Program-made: the position numbers and the translations under genes
Part shown: one piece after another, positions 28,476-41,400 of the stretch
Layout of the letters: every line of letters begins with the position of its first letter
Position numbering within the stretch: the first letter of the stretch is position 1
NCBI RefSeq assembly: GCF_900143565.1
Contig: NZ_FREX01000013.1
Coordinates: forward strand, 88,016-146,186
DNA: 58,171 bases
Source of the DNA: Pseudovibrio sp. Alg231-02
GTDB taxonomy: Bacteria; Pseudomonadota; Alphaproteobacteria; Rhizobiales; Stappiaceae
Direction: 5' to 3'
The notes under the pieces: generated by a model
What the model saw: the letters and a program-made list of their open reading frames with translations, nothing else
What the model was told of the DNA's origin: nothing
Database searches by the model: none

Positions 28476-28690
28476 TTACTCACAAGAGAGCGAAAAAAAA
28501 GAAAAATTTAACAAGGCGACCATTTTCGCGCCCAAATTTACAAAGGCTCTGTAAGCCGTAAAGGCCACTCTTAGCTTGCACCCTTCTTCCTCTAAGTTAC
28601 TTAATCGCTCAGCTTCGGGTACTTCCATGCCCGAATATTCGTCTTCCATTTGTAGAAACTGGCATTTGACACACTGTTTTTGCAACAAAG
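28476..28690 (-). pseudogene. IS3-family orfA remnant
   Basis: Minus-strand translation reads DEYSGMEVPEAERLSNLEEE followed by a degraded basic stretch. This parallels the KYGGMEVSEAKRLKALEDEN-type linker of IS3 (IS407-group) orfA proteins. Only this piece is left. The rest of the 28249-28862 gap shows no gene. Confidence 0.5.
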
Positions 28691-28862
28691 CTGCTTTAGC
28701 AGAGATTCATGCCTCGGGCACTCTTAAGACACGAATAATCTGTTCTTTCGAAGACTTGCGTTTCGTATGTGTCTCGTTCCAATGGGAATGCCTCTACCTT
28801 TAGCAAAACACTAATACTGAGATGGTTCAAGTCATCGAGAGACGGCGACTAATCCCATTAAC

Positions 28863-30239
28863 TTATAGTTCTGTTCCAGCCTCATTTATGCTTTTTAAAA
28901 CAGGTGAAAGAACAAACTCAATAATCCTCCGCTTCCCGGTCTTTATTTCCGCAGTCACGGTCAAACCAGGATTGAGTACAACTTGTTGGCCTTCAACAAG
29001 CATGGCATCTCTATCCATTGAAATTCTGGCTTCATAAACAGGGCCTAAATCTTCGTCGTCAATCGCGTCGCTTGATATGCTGAGTATTTTTCCGAGTACA
29101 GTTCCAAATTTTGTAAACTGAAAGCTATCCACTTTGACTTCTACATCTTGGCCAACCGAAACGTGACCTTTGTCTTTATTTAGAATAAATGCTCTGATCT
29201 CTAATGGAGTTCCTGTGGGAACGACTACTAAGAGTGGTTGTGCAGGCGTAACTACGCCTCCTATAGTTTGCACGTTAAGTTGTTGTACATGTCCTGATAC
29301 CGGAGCACGCAATCGGCGTAATTGACGCTGTTGCTCAAGTTTCAGCAAAGCTAAACTTGCACTTTCTCTTACGTTCTGTATTTCTATCAGTCGTGAATAA
29401 GCTTCATTTAGTTTGTCTGCTTTAGCTTTTGCAAGTTCTTTTTCGATTACTCGAATTGAGGAATCAGTTTCGAGCAGACGTTGAAGTTGAATTTTCCGAT
29501 CTCCTTTTGCTTCTATCAATTTATATTTCAGTTCGAGCCAAACGGGTCTCGGGGACAGTCCTTTTTGAACCAAATCGAATAGAGATTTTTCTCTTTCTTT
29601 TAGTAGCGGAATTGCACTCTCAAGTTTTTCTACCTCGACCTCAATGGTGATTTTGGCCTTTTTGCGTCTCTCAATTTCAGCAGACAATGACGAAATATTT
29701 GCAAGATGCGAAGAATAGTCAGCGTTTAGCTGTTGCCGTGCAAGTGCAGCAGCTCCGATATTAAATTCTTTAGAGGGGGCGAAGGTGTCTGGACCGCCAT
29801 TCAAGAGAGAGGTCAAAGCCGTCAGTTTTTGAATCTCTAATCTCGCCGTCTGGAGTTCTTTGTTTATTTGCTCTGTTTCGACTGCATTATCCGTCGCATC
29901 TAACTCGATGAGCAAATCTCCCTTTTCAACGTATTGGCCATCATCGACATAGATTTTTTTTATTGTCCCAATCTCTAATGGTTGAATATGTTTTGTGCCC
30001 CCAGACAGTGAAACCTGACCACGGGCTGTGGCAACAATATCTAGCTCCCCAAAGGTTGCCCAAAGCAGCACAAGTAAGAATAGAGTCGAAAGCAAGATCG
30101 CAAGCAGTCGCCCAAGTGGGCTGGCTGGCGTTTCCAATATTTCGATGGCTGCTGGCGCGAACTCTTTTTCGACTTGTAATCTGTGGCTCTCAAGAAAGGA
30201 GGCTAGCTTAGACTTGGTTTTGAGATAAAGCTTGTTCAT
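28863..30239 (-). CDS. HlyD-family periplasmic adaptor of type I secretion system
   Basis: A 458-residue membrane-fusion protein. After a cytosolic tail of about 40 residues comes one transmembrane helix (LLAILLSTLFLLVLLWATF), then GELDIVATARGQVSLSGGTK and IQPLEIGTIKKIYVDDGQYV (lipoyl half-motif). A long alpha-helical coiled coil spans about residues 110-300, then the returning lipoyl half (LRAPVSGHVQQLNVQTIGG) and a beta-barrel region ending in GLTVTAEIKTGKRRIIEFVL. It bridges the inner-membrane ABC exporter to an outer-membrane TolC-type channel, which is not encoded in this window. Its ATG overlaps the stop of the HlyB gene by 4 bp. Confidence 0.92.
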   Translation of the reverse strand: MNKLYLKTKSKLASFLESHRLQVEKEFAPAAIEILETPASPLGRLLAILLSTLFLLVLLWATFGELDIVATARGQVSLSGGTKHIQPLEIGTIKKIYVDDGQYVEKGDLLIELDATDNAVETEQINKELQTARLEIQKLTALTSLLNGGPDTFAPSKEFNIGAAALARQQLNADYSSHLANISSLSAEIERRKKAKITIEVEVEKLESAIPLLKEREKSLFDLVQKGLSPRPVWLELKYKLIEAKGDRKIQLQRLLETDSSIRVIEKELAKAKADKLNEAYSRLIEIQNVRESASLALLKLEQQRQLRRLRAPVSGHVQQLNVQTIGGVVTPAQPLLVVVPTGTPLEIRAFILNKDKGHVSVGQDVEVKVDSFQFTKFGTVLGKILSISSDAIDDEDLGPVYEARISMDRDAMLVEGQQVVLNPGLTVTAEIKTGKRRIIEFVLSPVLKSINEAGTEL

Positions 30240-32428
30240 TCCTCGCTTCCACCTTGTAGTTGGTAGAGTGCTGAGTAACGCCCTTTACGTTGTAATAGTT
30301 CTTTGTGAGTGCCATCTTCTACCAGACGGCCCTCTTCAATCGTGATGATCCTATCCGCATCACGTACCGTGGCTAGCCTGTGCGCAATGATCAAGACAGT
30401 TCGACCATGGCAAATCTTTCTCATATTTTCTTGAATCACCCTCTCAGATTCGTAATCCAGCGCCGAAGTTGCTTCGTCTAAGATGAGTATTCGCGGATTA
30501 GTAAGTAAGGCTCTTGCAATTGCAATTCTTTGTCTTTGACCTCCAGAAAGGTTTGCGCCGCGTTCAACTACCATTGTGTCATAACCTTCCTTCAGGTCCT
30601 GAATAAAGCTGTGAGCGCCAGCAAGTTTTGCTGCTTTAACGACCTGCTCCATAGGCAATCCTGGATCTGCCAGAGATATGTTTTCTCGAATTGAACGATT
30701 AAAAAGTAAGTTTTCTTGTAGAACGACACCTACCTGACGACGAAGCCATGACGTGTCCACCATAGCAAGATCGGTACCATCCACCATTATACGCCCTCTT
30801 TCTGGGACATACATGCGCTGCACCAGTTTCGTTATCGTGCTTTTCCCGGAACCACTCGGCCCAACAATCCCTACAACTTGGCCTGCTGGGATTTTAAGGT
30901 TTAAATCGCGTAGAATTTCCTGGCCGTCGGGGCGATAACGAAAATTAACGCTATCAAGTTCAATCCTCCCGCTGATTTGTTTTAAAGTCGATCTATTAGG
31001 ATTATACGAAGGCTCGGCAGGAGTATTTAAAATATCTCCTAGCTTAGCTACAGAGATTCGCGCTTGCTGAAAATCATTCCAAAGTTGGGATAATTTTAGG
31101 ATCGGTCCGCTCACTCGACCCGACAGCATGTTAAATGCAACAAGTTGCCCAACAGTCATATCTCCGTGAACAACCGCTAATGCGCCAAAATATAGCGTGA
31201 GCGCCATTGTAACTTTGTTGACGAATTGTGTTAGTTGCCCTGCAATATTCCCCAAGTTTGACGCACGAAAACTAGCTCCAACATAGGCCGATAACAGCTC
31301 TTCCCATTTGCGCTGTGTTTGAGGCTCAACAGCCATCGATTTGAGGGTTTCGACTCCAGTGATACTTTCAACTAGAAAAGCCTGGTTTTCTGCTCCCCGC
31401 TGGAACTGCTCTTCCATTCTCCTCCTCAAAATCGGAGTAATTATTAATGCGATCATTACATAAAATGGTATTGATCCGAGGACAATTGAGGTCAACAATG
31501 GGCTAAAATAAAACATCACACAAAAGAAAACTATCGTAAATCCTAGGTCAATTAAGAGTGTAAGTGCAGATCCAGTAATAAAATTCCGAATACTGTCTAA
31601 TTCTCTCACTCGGGCGACATTCTGGCCGACTGCCCGAGATTCAAAGTAAGACAGCGGTAAATTTAAAAGGTGGCGGAAGAGTTTCACACCTAACTCTACA
31701 TCCACCCTATTTGTTGTATGAGAAAAGGTATAAGTACGTAGGCCGCCAAGAAGTACCTCGAAAATAGATACGGTTACTAACCCTATTATGAGAACATCGA
31801 GTGTTGTAAGACCCCGATGAACTAAAACTTTATCGACCACTACTTGAAAGAATAAAGGTGAAATTAAAGCCATAAGTTGCAAAAAGAACGAGGCGACTAA
31901 GACTTCACCAAACAAACGCTTATAACGCATAAGAGCTGGCACAAACCAGCTAATGTCAAACTTGCTACCCTCCCCAAACAATTGCGCCCTTTTGGTCGCT
32001 AGTAATAGTCTTCCAGTCCAGCGTGCTTCAAGTTCCTGTCGCGAGATTTGCTGTACACGTCCTTGAGCGGGATCTTGTATTAATAAGGTTTCTTTTTGAG
32101 AGTCGACTTTTGCTATGATAAAAAAATTGCCGCCCCCGGTTTCAGAAATAACCGGAAAACTAGTTGACGCCAATCGCTCCCAGTTACTTTCAATTACACG
32201 GCTTTTCAGGTTTAGACGTTTTGTTGCACGCAGAAGATCTTCTGCGGTGAACTTCAAGCCAGACCTCCCAAATTGATGGACTAACTGCTCAGCATCTGTT
32301 GGTAATCCATGAAACCTAAAAAGTGTGACAAGGCAGGCAATACCTGTATCGATGTCCCGATTTCCTGGTGAAGCTGGTTGCGGTTTTTCTGTCTGCGTAG
32401 GCTGATAGGTAGAAGCTAGGTCTTGCAT
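30236..32428 (-). CDS. HlyB-type ABC transporter (type I secretion ATPase/permease)
   Basis: A 730-residue exporter: an N-terminal C39-like domain (about 1-135) in which the peptidase cysteine position reads DIDTGIACL, so it is probably a non-cleaving substrate-docking domain; six transmembrane helices (about 165-440); and a nucleotide-binding domain with Walker A GPSGSGKST, signature LSGGQRQRIAIARAL, Walker B ILILDEATSALD and the switch histidine in AHRLATV. Such exporters move RTX proteins from the cytosol across both membranes in one step. It lies 55 bp downstream of the giant RTX gene and overlaps hlyD by 4 bp, so the three are probably one operon. The non-peptidase C39 domain fits RTX rather than bacteriocin cargo. 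Confidence 0.93.
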   Translation of the reverse strand: MQDLASTYQPTQTEKPQPASPGNRDIDTGIACLVTLFRFHGLPTDAEQLVHQFGRSGLKFTAEDLLRATKRLNLKSRVIESNWERLASTSFPVISETGGGNFFIIAKVDSQKETLLIQDPAQGRVQQISRQELEARWTGRLLLATKRAQLFGEGSKFDISWFVPALMRYKRLFGEVLVASFFLQLMALISPLFFQVVVDKVLVHRGLTTLDVLIIGLVTVSIFEVLLGGLRTYTFSHTTNRVDVELGVKLFRHLLNLPLSYFESRAVGQNVARVRELDSIRNFITGSALTLLIDLGFTIVFFCVMFYFSPLLTSIVLGSIPFYVMIALIITPILRRRMEEQFQRGAENQAFLVESITGVETLKSMAVEPQTQRKWEELLSAYVGASFRASNLGNIAGQLTQFVNKVTMALTLYFGALAVVHGDMTVGQLVAFNMLSGRVSGPILKLSQLWNDFQQARISVAKLGDILNTPAEPSYNPNRSTLKQISGRIELDSVNFRYRPDGQEILRDLNLKIPAGQVVGIVGPSGSGKSTITKLVQRMYVPERGRIMVDGTDLAMVDTSWLRRQVGVVLQENLLFNRSIRENISLADPGLPMEQVVKAAKLAGAHSFIQDLKEGYDTMVVERGANLSGGQRQRIAIARALLTNPRILILDEATSALDYESERVIQENMRKICHGRTVLIIAHRLATVRDADRIITIEEGRLVEDGTHKELLQRKGRYSALYQLQGGSEE

Positions 32429-32483
32429 ACTTTGCTCTAAAGGTATGAGTAGCCTGCCAATTGACTGACAGGCTACCCAATAT

Positions 32484-35400
32484 TTAGCTAGAAGGAGCCC
32501 AGGCGGTAGCCAGCGCAGTGGATAGTGGACTGTTAGTGTCAGGCAAAGAAGTTGGTATTACGCCGTCAGTGACGTTTTCTGCATTCCATGCCGCCATAGC
32601 ATCTACAAGCTGCTGCACATCTGTGTTGGAAAGTAGACTTCCTTCCACCCCAATTTGATCAAGACGATTAGTGCTGTCTCTGCCATCGCTGTACCATCCA
32701 GTTACAGTCACGCTGTCAGTGCTGTTTAATACATTAATGACGAGATCTTCCCCATCCTGAGTGAACCACAGGTCATACTGGTCAATATCTCCGACAAAGG
32801 ACAAAGTATCGGTACTATTTACATTGCCTGAAACCAACCCTGGGTTTGGACCTTCAAATTGCTCGTCCCAAAACATTGTTTCATCGACAAAGTCTTGCCC
32901 ATCACCGCGCCTGAAGAGGTAAGTGTCAGAGCCAAGCCCGCCATCCAGGCGATCGCTCCCTATGCCACCAGACAGGATATCATCACTCCCACCAGCGGCT
33001 GCGTAACTGCCAATGATTAAATCATCACCCGCACCACCGTTTAGATGCCCCTGCCCGGAAACGCGGTCATCACCACCATCACCGTTCAGCTCACCGACAC
33101 CATAAACGCTATCGTTTCCATCGCCTCCGAATGCAGTACCTGTCGCGCTTATGTAATCATGTCCACTACCGCCAAATAGGATACCTTCTCCGCGAATATC
33201 GTCATTGCCAGCATCGCCGTATAATTCTCCGGTTCCGCTAATGATATCATCGCCACCTTCACCAAAAATGGTATCCTGTCCATCACCACTGACTAGTCGA
33301 TCATTTCCGTCACCTCCATAGATCAGGTCATCTCCGCTACCACCATTAATGATATCATCGCCCCCTCCTCCAGAGAGCTCATCATCACCAGCATAGCCAA
33401 AAATAGTGTCTTCATCGGATGTGCCGGTATACTCGTCTGCGTATACAGAACCGTTATAGTCCAATCTCCGATCCGCATGCAGAGGCAGTACTTCGATGGA
33501 TGCATTAGCTTCGATTAATTCTGATCCGTTACTGACCGTATAAGTGAAACTAAAGTCACCGATAAAGGTGGCAACTGGCCTGATAATATAATTGCCGTCT
33601 TCTGCAACTTCGACAGTTCCTATTTCGCTGGAGATTTCCCCAATAGTAAGCTCACTCGCATCGTCGAGTTGAAGATGCTTCGTAAGAGCATTTACGGACA
33701 CCACCATCGCGGATCTCTCTGACATCACGAAATTGTGGTCTACACTGTCCTCTTCAGTTGCTGACTTTATTTCGACCTCTACTTTACTTTCGTATCTGAA
33801 ATTAGGATCGGTGGGGCTCACAACTTCGTAATAAAACTCAGCTATTCCGGTAAAACCATCCTCCGGGAAAAACTCAAGCAAACCATCTTCACGTTGGACA
33901 ATTCTGCCATTCTTCGCCTTTTCGCCCCATAAGAAATTTAAGGGGACGCGGTCGTTTGCAAGAAGTGCGAGAGGATCAATCAAAAGACTCTTTCCTGCAC
34001 TCACTGACAGGAGATTATCCTCTATCGGGAACTCTGTATAATCCGGTACGATATCATCAAAGGTCGCAGTGTTGGGGCCATCAAATGAAATTCTGTCGAT
34101 GTTCTTGAGCGTATCGTAACCTTCTGCACCCTCTTTATCGAACACACGATAGACTATCTCTCCATCAATCTTACTTGCTGTTACGATGAAGCGTTCTCGA
34201 TCGCCGTCATAGTGAACAGTTTCCTGTCCTGATCCTCCGATAAACTCATCGTCACCAGCACCACCGTGGAAACTAGCTGCGGAATCTGAATGATTGATGA
34301 TTATATCATCACCGCTGCCACCATAGACTGTCCCACCGTAAGAATTAATAATGTCGTTACCAGCGCCTCCATCAAGAACACCGTGCCCTGTTAGCGTATC
34401 ACGGCCTATACCACCGAAGATCTCGTTATCACTTCCCTCAGCAGATAACGTATCATCTCCAGCTTCGCCGTAGAGTGTATCCTGCCCATCTCCACCATTC
34501 AGAATGTCGTCTCCATCACCACCGTGAACTCTGTCGTTGCCATTTCCAACAGCTACAACATCGTCGTGATTGTTGAAAAGATACAGGAGGTCATCGCCAT
34601 CAGTTCCCAGCATTTGATAAACATCTTCTGGTGCCCAAACCGTTCCATCTGCAAAACGGATTTCTTCAATTGAATACTTTGATGCCGTACCTGTATGGAA
34701 CGCGTTGAAATACCCCTCGATGGTCACTGACGATGTGCTTGAGAAGGCAAGGACCAAATCACGATTCCCAGATACCCCAAAGCTGATAGAAACTTCAGAT
34801 GGGTTTATTCCCTCACCGAATACGAGAACGTCAAAGTCAGAGGTAGCGTTTCCTGAGCTATAATCACTAATGATATCATTGCCATCGCCCAGGTTGTAAT
34901 GGTAGGTATCATTGCCCTTCTGCCCCAAAAGCGTGTCGGCTCCAGTGCCCCCAATCAGCACATCGTTACCCGCTCCTCCTTCAACTGTATCATCTCCGCC
35001 GTCACCTGAAAGTAGGTCGTCCCCTGCGCCACCGCTCAGTCGATCGTTTCCACCTGCTCCAAAAATTCGGTCATTAATCGAGCTGCCAACGAGCTGATCT
35101 ACTCCGTCAGTTGAATTAAAGAGAAATTCGAAGATTTCATCCCTATTGAAAACGACACCGTCCGCAAATCTAAACGCTTCAATACCACCGCTTCCTTCTT
35201 CAGCACTAGCAAAGAAATTTTCAATAAGTATAGAGGTCCCGTCCGTATAATTAATCTTCAGGTCCGTATCCTCTGGACGGAGAACGCTGAAGGTAACATC
35301 GGCGATATCTATATCAGTGTCGAAGACGAGCTCATCAAAGCCAGCCACATCACTTGTAATTGTATCGTGTCCACCGCCGATTCTGAACAGATAGGTATCG

Positions 35401-38400
35401 TCGCCTTTTCCTCCACTTAGCGTATCGTCTCCAGCGCCACCATCAAGCGTGTCATTTAGATCTCCACCGACCAGAGTATCATTACCGCTCCCGCCAGAAA
35501 GGTAAGCGTTATGATTATTCAGTCCAGTGATCATATCATTTCCTGAAGTGCCCTCGAGAGCACGCTTTAGGAGTTCGTCAAGTCCCCACTCCAGACCGTT
35601 TTCAAAGCGGAACTGAGAGACAGGGAGTTCGGTTCCGGTTTCTGAAAAGACATTACCGACGAGCAGCATAGAGGAGCCATCGATCAGTGTGAGGATCAAA
35701 GACCCATCTTCTTGAATACTCGCTGTAATCTCATCTGGTGCTACTCCTTCACCGAACTCGACCATATCATCGCTGGCAGAGGCAGTGCTTAAGATAGTAT
35801 CTTGGCCATCTCCCAAACCAAAACGGATGATATCAACGCCATCTTCCAGAAGAATCGTGTCATCGCCGACACCGCCTGATAGAACACCATCACTGCCGCT
35901 ACTTGGGAGATAATCATTTAGGTCGGAGCCATCTGCAGCACGGCTGACGATCTCATTAAGATCCCAACCTTCACTGGAATTCGCAAAAGTGATTTGATCA
36001 ATCGCGCCGGTCGCCTGGCCGAACTCATCAAAAAAGCCCTCTATGCTAGCAAGAGTCGTATCGCCGACCACTAAGGATAATGAGCCGTCAGCTTTTCTTG
36101 ACAAACGCAAAGCAGAAGGGGCTACTTCTTCGCTCACTTCAATAGTATCTTGATCCTGCTCAGTTCCGCTCACATCTTCTCTAATTATGTCAGTACCTAG
36201 ATTAGCGGATACCACGTAGGTGTCATTCCCTGAACCACCTTCCAGGACGTCAATTCCGGCTCCTCCATCAAGGCGATCTTCGCCTTCGCCTCCCATCAGG
36301 CGATCTGCACCGTCTCCACCGTTGAGAGTGTCGTTTCCAGCTTCCCCTTCAATTCGGTCAACTCCAGACGTCCCTAGAAGCAGGTCGTTGTCATCTGTTC
36401 CGACGATGTTGGACACCTGAGGTCCATCCTGCGTTAAAATTCCTTCAATCTCTTCGGAGGTTAAAATATCTCCATTCGCAAAGTGAATTTCATCTATTTT
36501 ATAATGCGGAATTTCTGTTCCGTAGATATTCTTGAAATACTCAAGAATAACAACGCGTTCGCCGCCCTCAATCGATATGATGAGACTGTCACTCTCAATT
36601 TTCCCAGGATTAAGATCAAAATTCTTGCTAGAGAAAGTAATCATATCCCGTGTAATACCCGGTCCGAATTCGATCACATCAACATCGGAGGCTGCAGCAC
36701 GACCTGAAACATCACTACCGTTATCAATCCACGTCTCACCATCACCCAGCTTTACTTGGTAGATGTCGTTACCGCTACCGCCGAGTAATGTGTCTGAACC
36801 ACTTCCGCCATGCAGAACATCATCTCCTGCTCCGCCTTTGAGTAGATCGTCGCCACTTCCACCAAGCAGTTTATCATTGTTATAATGACCACTCAGTTCG
36901 TCATGACCAGATCCTCCTCTTAAGATATCGTCTCCTGCGTCTCCATCGATAACATCATTTCCAGCCAAACCATTGATTTCATCGCTACCTATCGTACCAA
37001 TTAGTGCGTCATTTTCGTCGGTACCCAATAAAGTGAGTTCGGCAACCTGCTCCGCAGTGAGATAGAAATTCTGATCTTTAAATAGAATTGTTTTTATTGC
37101 ATAGGCGCCATCCCCATTTTCAAAATTAAAGAAGAACCTCTTGACACTGAGTGTGCCACCATCGTCACCGGCTATGATCACATGCAGATCGTAACCTGTT
37201 CGACTAAACTTAACGGCATCCAGCGTGATGCTTTTCCCTAAAAGAACAAGATGATCATTTCCTGCCTGTGTGTGGATCTCATCGTTGCCGGAGCCACGCT
37301 CCCAGAAGAATAGATCGTCGCCACTTCCCCCTTTCAGTATATCGTCGCCTTTTCCACCATTGAGCCAGTCGTTTCCAATGCCACCATCTAGCGTATCGTT
37401 TCCGTCTCCTCCCTTCAGGACGTCATCGCCTGCTCTCCCTTTGAGCAGGTCATTTCCTGTACCACCGTAAATCTGGTCGTATTTAGATCCGCCTGAAATA
37501 GTGTCGTCTCCTTCACCCCCGAAAAGCTCGTTAGTGAACGCAGTTAGTCCGTTGATATCGTCATCTCCGGCGGTTGACATTGTGAGAATGTTTACAATGG
37601 ACTCTATTGAGTAGCCCCCCCCTTTTCCGAAGCTAACCTTAGAAATACCTCTTGTCGGTACAAACGCCTGCTGGATTCGTACAGTCTCACCGGTGTCTAT
37701 AATCGTGATAAGCAAATCAGTATGAAGCATTTCAAATTCAACTTCATTGATGGCTATATCTTCCAGAACCACAATTTCTGCGCCGGAAGTTCCCTTAATC
37801 ACGTCGTGCCCATCACCACGTCTAAAGAGGATAATGTCTCCACCACCATTACTTGTAATGGTATCATTCCCCTCTCCCCCACTCAGCAGCTCCTGGCCAG
37901 CGCTACCGTAGAGAGTATCGGTGCCCGTTCCGCCGTATAAGTGGGTCGGCATATGATCATTTGCAGCTCTAAGAATATCATTGCCACCTCCTCCAAATAA
38001 TGTCCTGTATTGGATGCCCCGTCCCATTATTGTTGGTGCTGTAATATTGTCATTGCCATCCGTTCCACGTGTTAAATGAACAATGTTTTCGAGACGAATA
38101 TAACCATCTGAGGCACTTTCTCCATCCAGCACACCTAGCTCGATGAGTTCATTAATCTCATCTGTTGAGAGTGCCGCCAATTTATTAGAGAGAATCTCAA
38201 GTAGGTTAATACCCAATTCCCCGAAACGCGGTCCCATAAATGAAGTTATTTCAAGCAGATCTTGAAATGCAGCTATTGGGTCCTCTGCGAAATTTTGGTC
38301 TAAAAGCGCATGGAACTCTTCGGCATTCACCTTCCCGCCTAAAAGGATCGGAGTTGGTTCTTCACCTTCCTCAACCTCCGAATAGATTAGTTCCCCGGTA

Positions 38401-41400
38401 GCAGGGTCTCTCAGGAAAGCATCTTCCACCGTAATTGTCTGTAGCAGCGACGCCAAACGGGTTTGGAGGGCAAGTTCTATATATTTCTGAGCTTTCAAGC
38501 TCTCAAAACTTGCCAAAATGGTATCAGCACGGGTAAATCCATTCCAGCCGGCTTGACCGCCTTCTTCGAAAAAGTGCGCATCTCCCTCCTTGCCCCAGTC
38601 AATCGCGGTGTTTCCACCGAACAGCAGCGCGTCAGTTGCTTTCTCAAGGACATCAAGCTTTTTAGAAAGCTCGTCATAATCTGACCCCGAGTCGGAGACA
38701 GCAAGATCGAATGATGTAGCAGCATGATCATCCAAAAACCGCTCCCAGAAACTTGGCCCTGGAGGTTCTGGGAAGTTGATCTCGTTGCCATTAAGATCAA
38801 CAATGGGCGGAATTTTCGGAGGTCCTCCCTCGAAAATCGGAGACACGAATGTAGAGTCCCGAGAAGCGCGATCGCTCGGATGGTCTTTTAACTTGAAGGG
38901 AGGTTCCAAAGGTTCAGTATCATCAAATTCAGTCCCCCATAGCGGATCGAAGGTGCCCCAATCAATATATGGCCCGTGTTTCGCTACTAACCTAACGAGA
39001 GTATTCCAGTAGGATGCAGCCATACCCAAACCGCCAACCCTTTTGGGGTGCCCGGCCTCAGCGCTCAATTTTGTTGTAGTATAAGCTTGCTGCCACGCCT
39101 GATTACTTAACACCATTGAGTAAACAGCCGCCGCATTGCGAAGCCCTGCGAGGTAGTCACTGGCAGCTGCAACTGCTCTTGCTCCTCCTAAGTCGGTGCC
39201 GTACAACTCTTCGTGATAGCTTGCTTCTCCATCAGGGGAATCAACAGAGGATTCGAGCTTGATGTTGCCTGTTGGCACATAAACACCATCAACCTTCACA
39301 ACTTGAAATGGGCCGATATACTCCGAGTTACTCAGGTCTTCCGGTAGATTTGGAAGATAAATATCGGGACGGGCTGCCTGGCGTTCTGCATGTGTAGATG
39401 TGCTATCCTCGTCTGCCCGATCGTAATCAATGTACCTTCCATTCCTATCCCGCGTCCGCTTCCGAGCCGTTAGAGTTGTTGCTGTCCCTTCAGAGGCACC
39501 CAAGGCTTCGGAGGCTTTTTCCTCATTGGTTAGATCGATGCCTGACAAAGCCTCAAACGTCGCTTTGATGTTAAGCTCAGTCTGCTTCATATATTCGTTA
39601 GCGTGATCAAAATTATTCCAGATATTAGCCGGATTGATTACAGGTCCTTGGACGATTGATTTCCTACCATACTCATGCCAGCTTTGAGTGGAGGCCCACT
39701 CTTCCATCAGGGCATCCATCATACTCATTTGCTGCTGGCGGCTATCACTGTTTGCAAAATTTCGTAAAATGGCTTCAAATTCAGGATTTACTTTTGCTGC
39801 TTCATGAGTACTAAAAAGACCAGCTTCACTATCAATGAACGGCAAGCCCTGAATTTCCTCTGGGATTTCTCCTAGGTCATAATCAGTTCTTGTGTTCTGA
39901 GCAAAGAAGTAGGCAGCCGTTTCAGATGAGGTGCCGTCCTTATAATTGACTTCACCTTTATAGGCAATCTCATTACCATTTTGCTGTTCACCATCTTCAA
40001 CGCCGATTACACCAATCGACTCGATGTTTAACTCGTCGAGAGATTTCAGTTCTCCTTCCTGAACAATGCCATCTTGATTTTCATCATTCCAAACCTGCAA
40101 CTCATTCCATGCTGGATCAGATGCGTCGAGCTTTCCATCTCCATTATCATCAAGGTCCTGAAGCGCAACAAAAGCGTGCTCTGCCGTGGTTCCATCACTT
40201 AGCACCGTCGCATCGCCAAACAATTCGCGGCCATCTGTAATTTGACCATCGCCGTTTATATCCCGAACCAGAAGCCCGTCATCGGCCCCAACCCAGCCGG
40301 TTCCGCGTTTTATGCCGTCCCCAGCGAGGTCGAACATAACGCCATCTTCTGCGGTTACAGACTCAACGCCATCACCGTCCAGATCGAGAACAAACGGGTC
40401 TGTTAACCTTCCGTGATTTTCGGCATAAAAGGTGGTACTCAGCCCCATATCGATACCGAAGCGAAGAAGTTGCTTTCTACGAACTTCACCTGTAAACGCT
40501 TCGAGCCCAGTAGGGACGGCTTCAAGCAGTGTTTTAAATTGGGCATGCTCATAAAGCGCATCCCGGACTGCGTTGTTTCCTGTAGCTATCTGGTACAGAT
40601 CATGGAGCGTTTCTAAATAGTTATATATGGCGCCCGCAGCAATCTCTACGCCGCTATTGAGAATGCTTGAAAATACATCCAGTACCTCGTCACCTCTTAA
40701 GCGAACACGGTTCTTTGACTCCAATTTTACGGAAAGCCCCGAGCTCAATTTGAGGGTTTTAAGTGCATTCGCAAATTCAGCAGATTGGGCGCCTTTGGCG
40801 GCCTCTGTGCTTGCGAGATAAAATCTAGCCTCTCCCTTCTCTGTGAACTCAATTTGGAATGCGCCACCTACACTTCCAAGAACATAATCAAAAGATCCTC
40901 CAAACGAGATCTGTTTGAGGCGCACATTCCCTTCCGCGTCTTTGGTCCAAGTAAACTCAATTTTTGTCCGCCCTCCGAGACCTTCAGGAATCAGGTCTAA
41001 AACGGCCTTTGGGACAGCTTTCAGATCTCTAAGGGCTCCTACAGATGCTCCCGCGTCAATGCTCACGGAGAATTCATTTCCCATCTCTCCATATTTGATA
41101 CCGGGGCCGACGCTGAGCTTTGCTTCGATTGCCCAACCAACTTTTCCTGTATCATCTACCAGCAAAGAAACGACAGCATTGCCACGTCCACCTGCAGCGG
41201 TTAGAGCGACCTCCCCAACATAAGAGCCAGGGCTAAGGTTTGCGTGAGTTAGTGCCTGCTTTACCTCACTGGAGAACTCATTCAGAGATGACGGGATATT
41301 AAAATAGTCTGCAAGTTCCGCATAAGTTGGGAAGCCGGTGCTAGCACTTGGTATAAATGAGGCTCCTACCAAAGAGCCGTAGTTTGACACCCACTGCTCG

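Noticed and set aside
34912-37470. Plus-strand open frames rich in Pro/Ser opposite the giant RTX gene
   Set aside because: They are antisense shadows of Gly/Asp repeats, with no ribosome sites.
32940-38000. Short, regularly spaced DNA repeats resembling a CRISPR array
   Set aside because: They are the coding DNA of RTX nonapeptides in one long open frame; there is no constant repeat and unique spacer pattern and no cas gene.
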